Source: Cheiracanthium punctorium
Taxonomy: Eukaryota; Arthropoda; Arachnida; Araneae; Cheiracanthiidae
Reading direction: 5' to 3'
DNA: 64,000 bases
Assembly (NCBI GenBank): GCA_038373885.1
Contig: JAWZYV010012385.1
Coordinates: 186,001-250,000 of the forward strand
Position numbers and translations under genes: made by a program. The notes beneath the pieces were generated by a model, which saw only the letters and a list, made by a program, of their open reading frames with translations, was not told the DNA's origin and searched no databases. Positions 24,021 to 35,190 of this stretch are shown here, in pieces (position 1 is the stretch's first letter; the number at the start of each line of letters is the position of its first letter).

Positions 24021-24047
24021 AACGCAATTACTTTTTTGCCGACCCAA
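24021..24047 (-). other. Isolated mariner-type terminal sequence
   Basis: On the minus strand it reads TTGGGTCGGCAAAAAAGTAA and on to TTGCG, close to the terminal repeat of many mariners (TTGGGTTGG-AAAAAGTAATTGCG). It occurs at the same place in the other copy (49546-49572). No matching opposite end was found, so it is probably part of a fossil mariner carried by the larger element. Confidence 0.6.
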
Positions 24048-24186
24048 TATTATCACTGTGTTTGTTATTTCACTTTCTTCATTTAATACTATCGCCTGCA
24101 ATGTGCAATATTCTTGAGACTTTTGGCGGTATTTTAATTTATAGTTAGATGAAAAATTTTTTACAGAAACGCGTGATTTTGAATGA

Positions 24187-24390
24187 TTGATAAAGTATGG
24201 GGAATTCCAAAGACCTAATGTTTCCGATATTAAAAAAGGTTACATTCATTCCTGGAAAGTTGAGGATGTTAGTTTTTCAGAAATAGGACGTTGTATTAGA
24301 AGACATACATCTACTGCATCTAATTCTATAGCTGGAAAATATTTTATTTGGGGGAATATGGTAGCGGACGCAACAATACACGCTTTATAG
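24187..24390 (+). pseudogene. Tc1-like transposase N-terminal helix-turn-helix relic
   Basis: The 67-codon frame contains QRPNVSDIKKGYI and FSEIGRCIRRHTSTASNSI. This matches the R-P-x-(L/V)-S-x-x-(E/K)-(R/K)-G-x-I and S-x-x-EI-x-R-x-I-x-R-x-x-(S/T)-x-x-S pattern of the first DNA-binding helix-turn-helix of Tc1-family transposases. There is no ATG; the frame opens at a TTG right after a stop. The same frame, of identical length and about 70% identical, survives in the other copy (45979-46182, minus). It may be a shared fossil or a retained DNA-binding peptide; a fossil is more likely. Confidence 0.6.
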
Positions 24391-25155
24391 AATCCCCAAC
24401 AAACTGTAAAAACCTCTAATTTATTTGCTTCAAAATTTGATATTTTTAATACTGGTATCTTTCATTGTGTTTTTGCACAAAATAAATGTAATTTACATTT
24501 ATTTTATGCAATTTTCAAAAAAATTTCACTTAATAAATTTATATATGGTCCCTTAACTCATGAAAATAACACATTTTATTTAATATAAATTAAACTACTG
24601 AACGTAAAAATTTGAAATTTTGCACAGCCATGTAATATTAATTTCTGCATCTATTTCCATCGAAATTTGGCTAGGTCGCTATTCATAATTTTTTTGAATA
24701 TTAATTTAATAATTCATAATTCATATTAATAATTTATTAAAAATCATAATAATATTAAATGATGTTTGGGTCGTTTAGTTCTAATAGTACGAATAAAAAT
24801 CAGCTTCTTACTACCAATATTATATGAGATATGAATTGAAGTATGAAAAAATATTTTAACATAGGGGGAGGGTGATTTTGGGTGCTCATAAATCACTCAT
24901 TTTCTGTCCAAATTTGTTGAAAATTGGTGTCCGGGGTTAAAATGAGCTAAATTTTTGAAATATGAAGTGAAATCTAGGGGTTGCTATTGAGAAAAAAGAA
25001 GTTGGTGCGAATTGTAATATGTAGATGGCCCTTTATGCAATTTTTATGCATAGCAAATTAAAGTGTGCGTCAATCGTAAACGATTGGTATCTGTAACTTT
25101 GCTGTGCGATGAACGACGGCTGAAAAATGTACAAGTGGGACTTTTTCCGCAGCTG

Positions 25156-26939
25156 TACATGCAATGTTATAAATAGTGCACAGATAAAAATATGTTTCAA
25201 TTATTCGTTTTCTTTATTTTTTATTATCAGAACTGTAATCTATGATTATTAGCCCGAGATAATAAATTTTATATCAAGGCAAATACATTATATATAACTT
25301 AATACACGATAATTTTTTTTTTTTTTTTTGTATAAATAGTATATAATTTCACTGTAGTCTCTAATTTAATCGCAAGAAACTATGTCCATTAAAGCAAAAT
25401 CTTTACCGAAAGCATTCCCTCCATATTTAGGTTGAATTTATTTCACAACTCTGAATATGAAAAGATGCATTTGGTATTCGGATAAAAATAAAATTATCAC
25501 AAGTGAGTACATCAAGAAGTAAGCACGCACAGAAAAAGGACTTAGCATGAAGTAAAATACTTTACTCCAATTATCTGCAGGCGTCTGTTACATGCGTAAT
25601 GCGACGATATTTTTGTACGTTAATGGGTCTTAACACCAAATTGAACTGCAGGCAGACTGAGGAACGAACATATTGCATTCAAAATTGCTAAAATCTGCTT
25701 TGTGGATATTATTTTGATTACGAACGGAAGTGACTGGGAAACATTTCATTAGTCCAGGTCGCAGGTGCCAAAAGAGAACGGAGAAAGTCCTTTTAGAACT
25801 AGACTTTCAGAAGAATCACAGATAATTTTCGTTTTTTAACAGAACTTACGTTAAAAAACCCAGCGAAAATACTTTATTCACCAATAAGGGAGATTCTCCT
25901 GTGAAAACCAGGTAAATGTTGTCTCTGAAATTCAGATTTTTTTAACAGTCTAGCTAAAGAAAACAGAGTTATAAGAGCTAAAATATGTTCGAAATGTTTA
26001 CCAAGTGAGACCTCGTGGGCCTAAGCCTAACTACAAAAGCCCCCAAAAAGTGGCGATGAACTGGGAACTAGATTATTCAAGCTCTAGTCTTCAGGTGTCA
26101 CCACTTGAATTAATCTAGTTAAGTGGAAAAAGAAAATAGCTAGGTTTCAGTAGTTGCATCACAGAAAGAGTCATAAAAATCAACCTAGGGTCACGACCAT
26201 AGATAATGTAGAAAAAAAAAACGAGGTAAAGAACCAAACATGCAGTAAAAAGCTCAGAGATGATGCCAGCATAGAAATTTAAGTAACAAAACAGCAGCAA
26301 GATACGAGGAGTAAAGAAGAGAGATGAATTAAACAACCAGATGATATTGTAGCCAAAACAATGTAATTTAAAAGAGAGTACACATAACATAAACAGCAAT
26401 GGGGAACGAAAGAATTGCTAAATACTAAAAAACTAGTACAGCTAAGCAATGAGCAAGAAAGTACAGGCTTAAATAGCTAATGAGTACTAAAGGAATTAAT
26501 ATAGATAAATAAGAATTAAATAAATTTAAAAATGAAAAAAAATATGTATATATAATATTGTTTTCAGTAAATGAAATTAAAATATTTAAATTAATAATAT
26601 TAATAGTATTAGTAATTAAAAATTAATAACATTGATTATATGTAATTAATTATTTTATTAGTGCGTATACTACTTGATAATAGATTTGTAACAATGCACA
26701 AAGTGTGCCTTATATCTGGATCAGTAAGTATAATAAAACAAAAAATATAATAAAATAAAATGAACACACCCCGAAAAGAAAAATGTTCTAGTGATCAACT
26801 ATTTTTCAATTTTTTTAATAAATTGATTTGTGTAAAATATGTAAGTATATATTTTATGGTACTTTTGTACATTTTATATATTTTTTAATAGTTTTTATGC
26901 TTTATATAGAATCATCATCCATCCCAATCCTCCCCATCC
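25156..26939. other. AT-rich stretch, little recognised
   Basis: No supported gene. A GC-richer patch at about 25985-26110 precedes and includes an imperfect inverted repeat (listed separately). Confidence 0.4.
26066..26120. repeat. Inverted repeat, 16-17-bp arms
   Basis: AACTAGATTATTCAAG (26066-26081) pairs with 26104-26120 (reverse complement AACTAGATTAATTCAAG) with a one-base bulge and a 22-nt loop. Confidence 0.7.
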
Positions 26940-28045
26940 AAAAATTCTTATTTGCATATTACAAAATTACTTAGCACAAAAGCTTTAAAACTATTGGTAA
27001 ATAGAGACTCTATTCTGTATTTATGATTATTGTTTACATTTCCAAAAACAGAAATGCGCAAACATGGTGAGAAATGAGTAAATGCATTATCATGAAAATT
27101 AAAATCATCTCTTTTATTAAATATATTTAATGACAGACTCTTATCGTCATTAATTTTAATTTGAAAGTCTAGAAAATTTATTAATCTATTATCACAATTA
27201 TTCTTTATTAATCCTAGGTCTGAATGGTAAGCTATTGATAAATTGCCAAAATCACTTTAATTATTGTCTGTAGCTATTGTAATTATATCATCTATGCACC
27301 TGTATATCATAAAGAGATTGATTACTGTAATTGTTTTCATAGTGATAAAAATATAGCTCTGCTAAATAACTAGAGTTAGATCCACCCCCATGGTTTTCTT
27401 AAAACTTGCTTACATAATTTATTATTATGCAGAATGTAATTATTATAAGCAATGTACTTTCAACAAATCTTGGAAATAATTAGTATCTATATTAGAAAGC
27501 AAGTGAATATTCACACTATTGATAAATATATTTAATTTAATTTTGTATAAATCTTCTAATAGTATGCTATTGAATAGGTCTTGAAGTTGAAATTCTATTC
27601 ACATTATATAAATAAATCTTTAATCTCATTAAATCTTTAATCTCATTTTTTAGTTTATAGCTATTACCTATAGATAGAAAATAAGTATTAGATTTTATGT
27701 ACAGATCATGCATAGAAGCAAGTATCTTTAGTAATAACTTGCTAACTATATTATTATATGTGTTACATCCTATTGTTAGAATATTGAATTTTAGGGGAGT
27801 TTTATGGAACTTGGGTATTAACACTAAAGAAGGATAATTTAGATGATCATGTTTTATCTTAAGCAATTTGTAGTAAACTAAAATCTTTCCATTCATTGTT
27901 AACTCTGAGATATTGGTTTAGGATTATTGTTTATGGATAGTGCTAAGAGAGTGTTATATAGCTTCTTACATATTATAGCATAGTTATTACTAAACTTATC
28001 AACATAAATTATAATAAAGTTATCCTGTAATTCTTTTAAGTACTT
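26940..28045 (-). pseudogene. Penelope-like reverse transcriptase, decayed by frameshifts
   Basis: On the minus strand conserved blocks follow in order but in different frames. DKFSNNYAIICKKLY lies near 27990; LIPKFHKTPLKFNILT near 27800, followed by the T-Y-N-N-I-V-S-K-L-L block; GGGSNSSYLAELYFYHYE near 27330-27390; RCIDDII (the Y/R-x-DD catalytic motif) at about 27283-27303; NFLDFQIKIND near 27155-27180; and NKRDDFNFH near 27100. This order fits a reverse transcriptase of the Penelope-like type (P-K-x-H-K early, G-x-x-x-G-x-N before -x-DD-). The longest intact piece is 109 codons (27567-27896). At least two frameshifts and several stops separate the blocks. No endonuclease domain or element end was found. 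Family level is inferred from motif style; a related reverse transcriptase clade is possible. Confidence 0.65.
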
Positions 28046-31000
28046 AAATTTATTTTATTAGAATAATTGAAAGAGCAAAAAGTTTAAGCAAATGAGTAAG
28101 TACATAGTATTTCCATTCACTAAAGAAAGAAGAGGATATATATATATATATATATATTACATAAATTTTTATTTCGATTTTGAAAAGAAGTAGGATTAGG
28201 GAAGTTGAATAAGTGTTCACATGTTGCAATGCAATAATTATCATTGCTGAATGGTCGAAACCAACATTGAGCATCTTTAGTGCTTATCTATGAGTTAGTG
28301 GATATCAATTAAATAGTTTTGGCAATTACCCTGTATTTTTTACCACTACGCGATTCTTCAATTTCAGAAAAATGCGTTTTTTTTGCATGAATGTATCAAT
28401 CGCTTACAGATAGGCTGAATTCCTTTGAAAATATTTCTTGCTAGACATTTTCCTCAAATTTCCGAATGGCAGAAAGTTTATTTTTATATATGTTTCCTTG
28501 ACGAGTGATCTTTTTAAATTATTATTTCTGTCAAATCGAATAACTTGGGACGAGTGACGTATTTTTTTTTCTGTAACATGTATGTTGAAATATACTTAGG
28601 CCGATTTCTTGATTGAACAAAATTCTAGTTTATTGTCTAGGGACTTGTTGTCCAATTTTACATTGTGTTCCAAACACCTTATCGCCATTGATGCTTTGGG
28701 CGAAAGGCATTTTAAGACTTCTAAAGCGTATCGACGTTACGTTTGGAGAAATTTGTCTAAAACTCTACATCGTTAGATCGACAAACGTGCGAAAGACCAG
28801 AACCCTAATTCTGCACAGTTCAACCATCCTTCTGTGTTCAATGTTTTATCTACTAAACCATCGGTCGGCAAAATCCATTTTGTAATTAATATGAGCAATT
28901 TATATGTCATATTATAAGTCATTTATTTGTTTACTTTTTCAGTAGAATAATTTGGCAACGAGAGAGTTAAGTGGGGATGACTTTTCTGTTGTTTTAGTGA
29001 CACAAGATTATAACAGTATTAGCAATGTACTAGGGAGGTTAATTCAAATGCGTTTCGTGAAATCGCATCATTTATGTAAAACAAAATAAATGTAATCAGT
29101 TTGCTCTGAGTAAATTTAAATTGCAGTTTTTAACTGAAATAAATAAATAAAACCTGAAGTACCCAGCCCGTTTGAGGACTACGGCACTTTATATAATGGT
29201 ATACCGTGGAAAATATACTGCTAAACAACTAGTACACAGCTGTTTTATGTGTACTAAAATAACTGTGTATTTTGCATTATATGCCACGTATTTTTCCTCT
29301 TTCTTTACATCATAATTAAACAGTAATATCCAAACTTTCTCAAAGCAAAGCATTAATGTGGATGTGATACCGTATTAAACATACAGACTGTGCACGACTT
29401 TGCATAACAGCACGTACATTTGTAATTATGATGTCCAAGGGATGCTGCCTTTCGGAAATACTATTTTTCCTTTGCTTTTTATCAGAGAATGTTACGTGCT
29501 TCTGGCAGTTGTATTATTAAGTTAAGCTTTTATATGGAAGAATGGTATAAGATTTTCTGAATAAAACAAAGAAAGGGGGAAGTGTTTTGAAATTTTTCAG
29601 GTCTTCACGTATAATAATTGATCATTCAACAGTTTTTTTTTTTTTTAATCTGGATCGGGAAATAATTAAATTTGTATTTTTAATGAAATAATTTCAAAAA
29701 TTTAATGAAATTTACTATTTATACGCTTACTTTACTTTTTATGGATTCCAATTAAACCGTATTATTTTGCTCTTGCTTGTGTTATCTGTACTAAATTGCA
29801 TTTTCGTACTTTGAACGTTTTAACCCAAATGAGATGTTCACTTTCCTTTCATTGTTTTTAATTTGTCAAATTATGTGATATTTTCATAATGAACTCAAAT
29901 ATTTTTATGACGAACTTTTACAGTATGAAATCACATTTTTGTACGCTTTGAAAAGAAATAGAATTCTATGCAGGTTCACCATTTTTTTTTGTAATCTTTA
30001 AAACCGCTTAAAAACTCGAACTGCTAATTGAGTTATTAAAGAATGCTACTCAAATCATGTTCACATGCGAAAACTGTATTTCTTAACCAGTGCTGAAAGA
30101 TTTTGGCTCTGAGCAATTTCATAACGGTTTGTTTTTTTATTTACAAATTCCAGTATGCATAAGGCAGACAGTTATTATTGCCGAGCTAAATTATTCATCA
30201 ATATTTGCAATAATTTCTACGACAAAAATAACGCTCATTTTATTGAGCTAGCACACCACGCCAGTGGCTCTTTTCATTAGCTGCGCCTTGCTTTTAAAGT
30301 ATAATTAGGTAAATTTCCATCAAACTATACACATAAAAGGCCATAAGTATGATAAATGATGTAAGCTGTAAATCAATAATGACACAAGCTAAGCCTAATT
30401 AAACGGGATTAAATTCGAAAGGGAAATATTTAGGGACTGCAGTCATATATTTAGGAATGAGTAATTAGTTCAGCTTAATTCATTAACCAATCATTACGCA
30501 TCGCTATGCGATGCGTCAACCGTGACATCACGAGGATAATCCTGAGAGATTAAATCAATAGATGTAGCCATGGAAAAGGGCTTAATCGGATGAGCCATGC
30601 ATGAAAAATACACTGAAGTATTTTGGGATTTAAAATGAAGTAAATGTAGTGTTTATTGTTTGTAATGAGGTTAAATTAGGCTTGAAAATTTCTTTTTTCA
30701 TTACAGAGCTCAATTGAGGTCATGAAAATGTCTCTGAACTTGAGGCTATTAAGATTTATTATGAACAAAGCACTGCCGTATGTGTCCTCTTTATAAAGAA
30801 GATAACTATCATGTATAAAACTCACCCTTATCCGTAAGAATTAAGCAATAAATTATTTATTATTTAAGTGAAATATTTATATCAGACATTTAATAGTATG
30901 AATAGATTATTAGATTTCCTAAAGCAACAAAGTAGAATTTTCTACAACACTGGCATCAGACGCGGAATTTTAATTTCCTAGTTTATGGTCTTGATGAAAA

Positions 31001-31099
31001 GAAAAATGGAGGCTACGGAATAAAATATAACTGTAATGCCAAACTACTTACCAAATAATATAACTGCACTGCAGACATATTCAAAAGACACATGAAGTA
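28046..31099. other. AT-rich stretch, nothing recognised
   Basis: Includes an (AT)n run at 28136-28157. A 90-codon open stretch at 28613 starts with TTG and has no motif. No bounded element seen. Confidence 0.45.
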
Positions 31100-31456
31100 C
31101 AAGGTGATCAGAAAATGAGTATACATTTGAAAAAGTCACGTAATAATGTAGGTGGAGAGCTAAAAATTGGCACTCATGCTTCTAATGACATGGTGTTTTA
31201 TTACAATCTCAAAAAGAAAAACTTCAAAAAATGGCCAGCAGATGGCACTGAACAGCAAAACGTCAGTGACGCTGCAAATGAATTGTGTATAAAAGGAGCT
31301 GTAATTGGAGAGGGAATCCGAATCAAATGCTCCAGTAATTGCAACATGTTGACGTTGCCAGGAAAGCCACTGTTAGTGAAGCTGCACTATCAGAATGGGG
31401 AATCTGCTACTGCAGCTTTACGTCATAGGATATTCAAACAGGTAAAGGTCCTATAA
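31100..31456 (+). pseudogene. 5' end of a mariner-type element with transposase N terminus
   Basis: The sequence opens right after TA with CAAGGTGATCAGAAAATGAG, resembling a mariner terminal repeat. An open frame runs 31115-31456. Its first 80 codons look like translated leader. The last 35 (LTLPGKPLLVKLHYQNGES and on through ATAALR) match the start of the DUF4817-type helix-turn-helix found at the N terminus of a mariner-related transposase group (L-V-K-L-(F/Y)-Y-x-N-x-E-(S/N)-A-(S/T)-AALR). The match is lost after HRIFK and no catalytic domain or second TIR follows, so it is truncated. Confidence 0.6.
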
Positions 31457-31494
31457 CAGATTATGCCACCACCTCCTAGATATAGAAGGCCTGA

Positions 31495-31866
31495 GAACAG
31501 AAGCTTTTACGTCATCACTAGGTCTTCTAAGATGACGTCACACAGTTTTTCGTTCATAAAGTAAAACTATTTAGAATTTCTGGTGGTTGATACAAATTTT
31601 AGAAAATATGTTATGTTGAAGATTCAAATTAAAATACCTTTCTGATAAAAAATTATTTATTATGATCTCTTTCTATATCATATTATATAATTAGCGATAG
31701 TTAAAATTTCCTGTTTGTCGTAAAATTAAATTTTCTATTTTAAATCATTAAAAAGCTTTATGCGGTAATAAATTCACCAGTAACTTTGAACAGTTTTACT
31801 TTGTGAAAATAAATCTGTGATGACGTCATTTTAGTGGACCTACTGATGACGCAAAAGTTTCTGTCC
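31495..31866. mobile_element. MITE with TGACGTCA-bearing inverted repeats
   Basis: The left end (31495 onward: AACAGAAGCTTTTACGTCAT, then CACTAGGTCTTCTAAGATGA) mirrors the right end (reverse complement GACAGAAACTTTTGCGTCAT, then CAGTAGGTCCACTAAAATGA). The arms are about 52 bp and about 80% identical. Each arm holds two (A/G)CGTCAT words, and the inner one is a full TGACGTCA palindrome. No clear target duplication was found, so the superfamily is undetermined. Length about 372 bp, non-coding. Confidence 0.7.
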
Positions 31867-31877
31867 ATTAGCGTCTC

Positions 31878-31958
31878 AATTGAGTGAAATCAAATTTGTT
31901 TAAACGCTTGTTAAGGATAAAGTCTTCAGAAAGTCGAGTAGAGTCTCTTCAAATTTTT
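31878..31958 (+). mobile_element. Relic 3' end of the 173-bp-repeat (Helentron-associated-like) family
   Basis: The segment GTTTAAACGCTTGTTAAGGA, then CAGAAAGTCGAGTAGAGTCT and on to CAAATTTTT, matches the 3' end of the copies at 57170 and 59297 (TTTAAACGCTTGGTAATGAT, GGAAAGTCGAGTGGAGTCAC, CAGATTTTT). The terminal hairpin is degraded. The tandem array and 5' end are missing. Confidence 0.7.
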
Positions 31959-33140
31959 CTATTGTTTTTATATCTGGCTTTCATTATTAGATTTTTAACA
32001 CTGATTCAGATTTTTTTGCGATTTTTTTCCCTTAGAGAGGGGACATTTTACTGATATTCCCAACGTTTTGATCAAAATAAAAATATTTTAATATAATTTT
32101 TTTTGTGTGTGTTTTTGTTTTAGAAAAAAAAATGTAATTTTAGTTGTTTGATAAATTATAAAGTACATTACTATTAGATACTAAAAATAATATTTCAATA
32201 ACAAAAGAATAAGAGTTATTTTAAAAACATTACTGCAGAAAGAGTTCGTCGCTACAGATAAAAATTACTGATTGCAAAATAAACGATTTTACTAATTAAG
32301 CTGGATGGCGCATAGAAATTTAATAGAAAACGTTTATGACCTGACTGTTATCTACAAGGTTATGCAAACCCAAAATCTCGTAGAATATTTACACTGCCGC
32401 ATTAAATGACATCTAAATCATAATGGTAGCTCGTTTCAGGCAAGAAGAATTGCTTCACTTAATTACATTCTCCGTTTAGTTAATTTATTTAGTTAATAGA
32501 AACAGGCCGTTTGAAGCACCGTTGTTAATTTACATTTAAGTAAGAGCAGTTGATATTATTTATTTAAAATGCGCGGTTAAGAGTAGTTATGTAAGCGTTA
32601 TGAAAATCAAGGTATGGCAAAACGCAATTGCATACTGTGACATATAAGAAAAGAATAATTTTTCTTGGCTTCAAACTATACCAGACTAGAAAATAGAAAA
32701 CTAATTTACAAGGAAATTTTGAATAGAACTAAGAATTTCCGATTTAAAGCGAGTTACATAATACATAATTAAAAAATCGATTTAGTTACGTTTTGTCTGA
32801 ATTATTTTAGGGAGTAACAGAGTGTTTTGGATAGATGGTGAAATTGAACATTCTATAATTTCCATATTTTAATATGATATCTTTTAATAAAAGCTCACGC
32901 ATCCATGTTACACCTTTAAAGAATATTGCATCATGCTTCAATAGACGGAAAATTATATATGTTTTAATGAGGAATGATATAATAATGAATGAGGAATATA
33001 TAATAATGAATAAAAACAATTATACAATATATTGTTGTATTATTTTCAGGCATTGACACAAAAAATCATACAATTTGCTTTAATTCACGTTTTAAACAAG
33101 GCACTTCTTTACAGGACCATAAATGGCGGTGGAGGCGGAC
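31959..33140. other. AT-rich stretch, nothing recognised
   Basis: No supported gene or element. Confidence 0.45.
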
Positions 33141-33174
33141 CTAGGTGGTCTAAAAGTCTTTTTAGACCACCTAG
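33141..33174. repeat. Perfect palindrome, 15-bp arms, 4-nt loop
   Basis: CTAGGTGGTCTAAAA (33141-33155) pairs exactly with 33160-33174. Confidence 0.9.
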
Positions 33175-33334
33175 TGGTGATTATTCTAACTACATCAGAG
33201 GTGGGATATCTTTATTAGTGCTGCAGCCTGACATAAAATGCACTTCTGATAACTCACTTGTAACACGCACTTGTAATACGCATGATTTTAGTATTATTCA
33301 TTTCTCTCGTACGCTGCAATTACTATTTTTGAAA

Positions 33335-33950
33335 GAGACTTACGAACGTTTGCTCATTGGTTAGATTCGGCCGTTAAATGACGTATCTAAGTGCAGGAAC
33401 CAATAAGTGAGCACCCGTAAGCCACTTTGGATGACTCATCGGAGTTCATAAGCAGGCCCTGTCGAATCATGATGACCACGGTTTGAAGGTCTGGAAATTT
33501 TGGAATACCTCGAAAGACGTCTTAGAAAGGCAGATTTGCTTCAATAACATGAATGCATAGTCGTTGTGTTTGTAAACAAATAATAACGATACATAACTTT
33601 AGCAAACATTCCGATTTTAACTTTGAGAATAGCCAAATAATATTCTCTGGAAACATAGATCTAAAAAGGCGTTTAGAGTGTGAAGTATAATTTTCATTGA
33701 CGCCTTTATGGAACAAAAAAATATCTGCTAAGTCGATCAAGGTAGAAAATATAAGTAATAAATTTTTATTACTTAAATAAACATAATTATGCAAATAGGT
33801 TCAAAAGGGGCCATCGTGACTCTTCCATCGGACTTGCTTGTGCACTCTGAGTCATCCAGAGAGGCCTATGGATACTCAGTTATTGGCTCCAGTACTTAGA
33901 TACGTCATCTAATGGCCAAATCTAACCAATGAGAAACGTCCGTAGACCTC
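33335..33950. mobile_element. Fold-back element with inverted arms of about 140-150 bp
   Basis: The left arm (33335-33475) contains CTCATTGGTTAGATTCGGCC, AATGACGTATCTAAGT and CTTTGGATGACTCAT. The right arm (33800-33950), reverse-complemented, contains CTCATTGGTTAGATTTGGCC, GATGACGTATCTAAGT and CTCTGGATGACTCAG. Within each arm the CTCATTGG ... CCAATAA-TGAG segment is itself an inverted repeat, so structures nest. The spacer is AT-rich and non-coding. No target duplication was fixed. Confidence 0.65.
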
Positions 33951-34030
33951 TTTGGATGAATCATCGACGTATACAAGCAGGCCCGGTAGAAAACTTACGA
34001 TGGTTCCGGTTCAAAGGAAGTCTCCTGCAA
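33938..34030 (+). repeat. Third copy of the fold-back inner module
   Basis: GTAGACCTCTTTGGATGAAT, TACAAGCAGGCCCGGTAG and ACGATGGTTCCGGTTCAAAGG follow the same order as the left arm at 33415-33505 (GTAAGCCACTTTGGATGACT, TAAGCAGGCCCTGTCG, GATGACCACGGTTTGAAGG). It abuts the right arm of the fold-back element in direct orientation. Confidence 0.6.
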
Positions 34031-34068
34031 ATCTGCTGCACAGAAAGAACCAATCCGAAAAGCTTTAA

Positions 34069-34344
34069 CCCATTTGTGCCTGGATATTTTTGCGACTTTC
34101 ATCGATTTTTACTGATAACAGAAATAATAGATAAATTTCTGATGTCAACTTCTTGAACAAGGGATGATTTCTTTTAAAATCATTATGCATAAAAATCGAA
34201 ATATCAACATCCTACTTGGTCATGTTAAAATATTTTGTAGAGTTGAGGCTCAATAATCATGAATAAAGGCTATGAAAAATAAATAACGTTTTCGACTAAT
34301 AGCGAAAATGCCGTCCCAAAAAAGGGACACTAGGCATAAATGGG
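34069..34344. mobile_element. piggyBac-type MITE
   Basis: The ends CCCATTTGTGCCTGG (left) and CCCATTTATGCCTAG (right, reverse-complemented) are flanked exactly by TTAA on both sides (34065-34068 and 34345-34348). CCC...GGG termini and a TTAA target are the piggyBac signature. It is 276 bp with no coding sequence, so it would have depended on a transposase from elsewhere. Confidence 0.85.
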
Positions 34345-34348
34345 TTAA

Positions 34349-35190
34349 AACGAAAAATGCTACAAGTGCTGCAAAACATAAATGACCAACGCCAGGAAAT
34401 CAACTGTCCATGAGCTTGAATCTCTTCAGTGTTGACAAAAGAAAAACTGTAATTAATCTGACTAATCATAGATAAGCCTACAAAAAGACTGTCAGTTTAT
34501 GGATTAAATTAACCGGTGTGCGAAATTTTTGGAGAATACCATTTACAGATAATCCACGTGCTAATACCGAAACTTTTGCCGTTTGATTTTCGTGCGTACA
34601 GATAGTTAGTGAATATAGCCGTACAATAGTATTATTGTGTTGTGTTGTGAGAAATTATATGCAATATGAGTACGTATGTTAGTATTAATGAATGCTATAA
34701 ATTAAATTAAAAATAATTAATAGATTCATTTACCACTTTTAAACGCAGCGTGAAAGCATGTAGGTTAAATTTAGTTTGTCTGCCTGCTCGATATTTTTTT
34801 TTAAAATGTATATAAGTTGTCTCTAATTTTAAGACTCGTATTAATTTGTACTACAGCATGCATTCTACAGGGAATTTCTTTTATTATACCATTAGCGCCA
34901 GACATTTTTTAGCCCATTCTCCAATTTATGTTGATGCCAGAAGTGATAAATGGATTTCTGAATTTTGTGTGGTATGCAGAATGTAATTCTTTGTACATAA
35001 ATGTGAATTTTCATGCTTTGTTATTGCTGAGTATTCTGTGTTAATCATATTTATTATTCGGAAATTTGAAATAGGGAAATAAATTAGTGTTTAAGTATTT
35101 GTGTGGCTTACAAATTTTTCGACCGTCTACAAATAGAGCGCTGGGCGTGAGTAGGTTGACACCGATTACTTTCTCACAGATACAAATATA
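34349..35190. other. AT-rich stretch, nothing recognised
   Basis: No supported gene or element. Confidence 0.45.

Larger units (their letters stand above)
23238..25155 (+). mobile_element. 1.9-kb Tc1/mariner-superfamily element, copy 1 (uninterrupted)
   Basis: The ends read CAGCTGCGGAAAAA on both sides, with TA target duplications (23236-23237, 25156-25157). The inverted repeats extend about 180-200 bp at roughly 75% identity; shared words are AGCAAAGTTA, ACTTTAATTT, TTGCATAA and CAACCCC. A second copy lies inverted at 45215-50329. Inside are a Tc1-like helix-turn-helix relic (24187-24390) and a lone mariner-type end (24021-24047). No catalytic domain is present, so the element is non-autonomous. 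Total length is 1918 bp. Confidence 0.85.

Noticed and set aside
28613..28885. 90-codon open stretch
   Set aside because: Begins at TTG, has no homology that I recognise and is within chance expectation.
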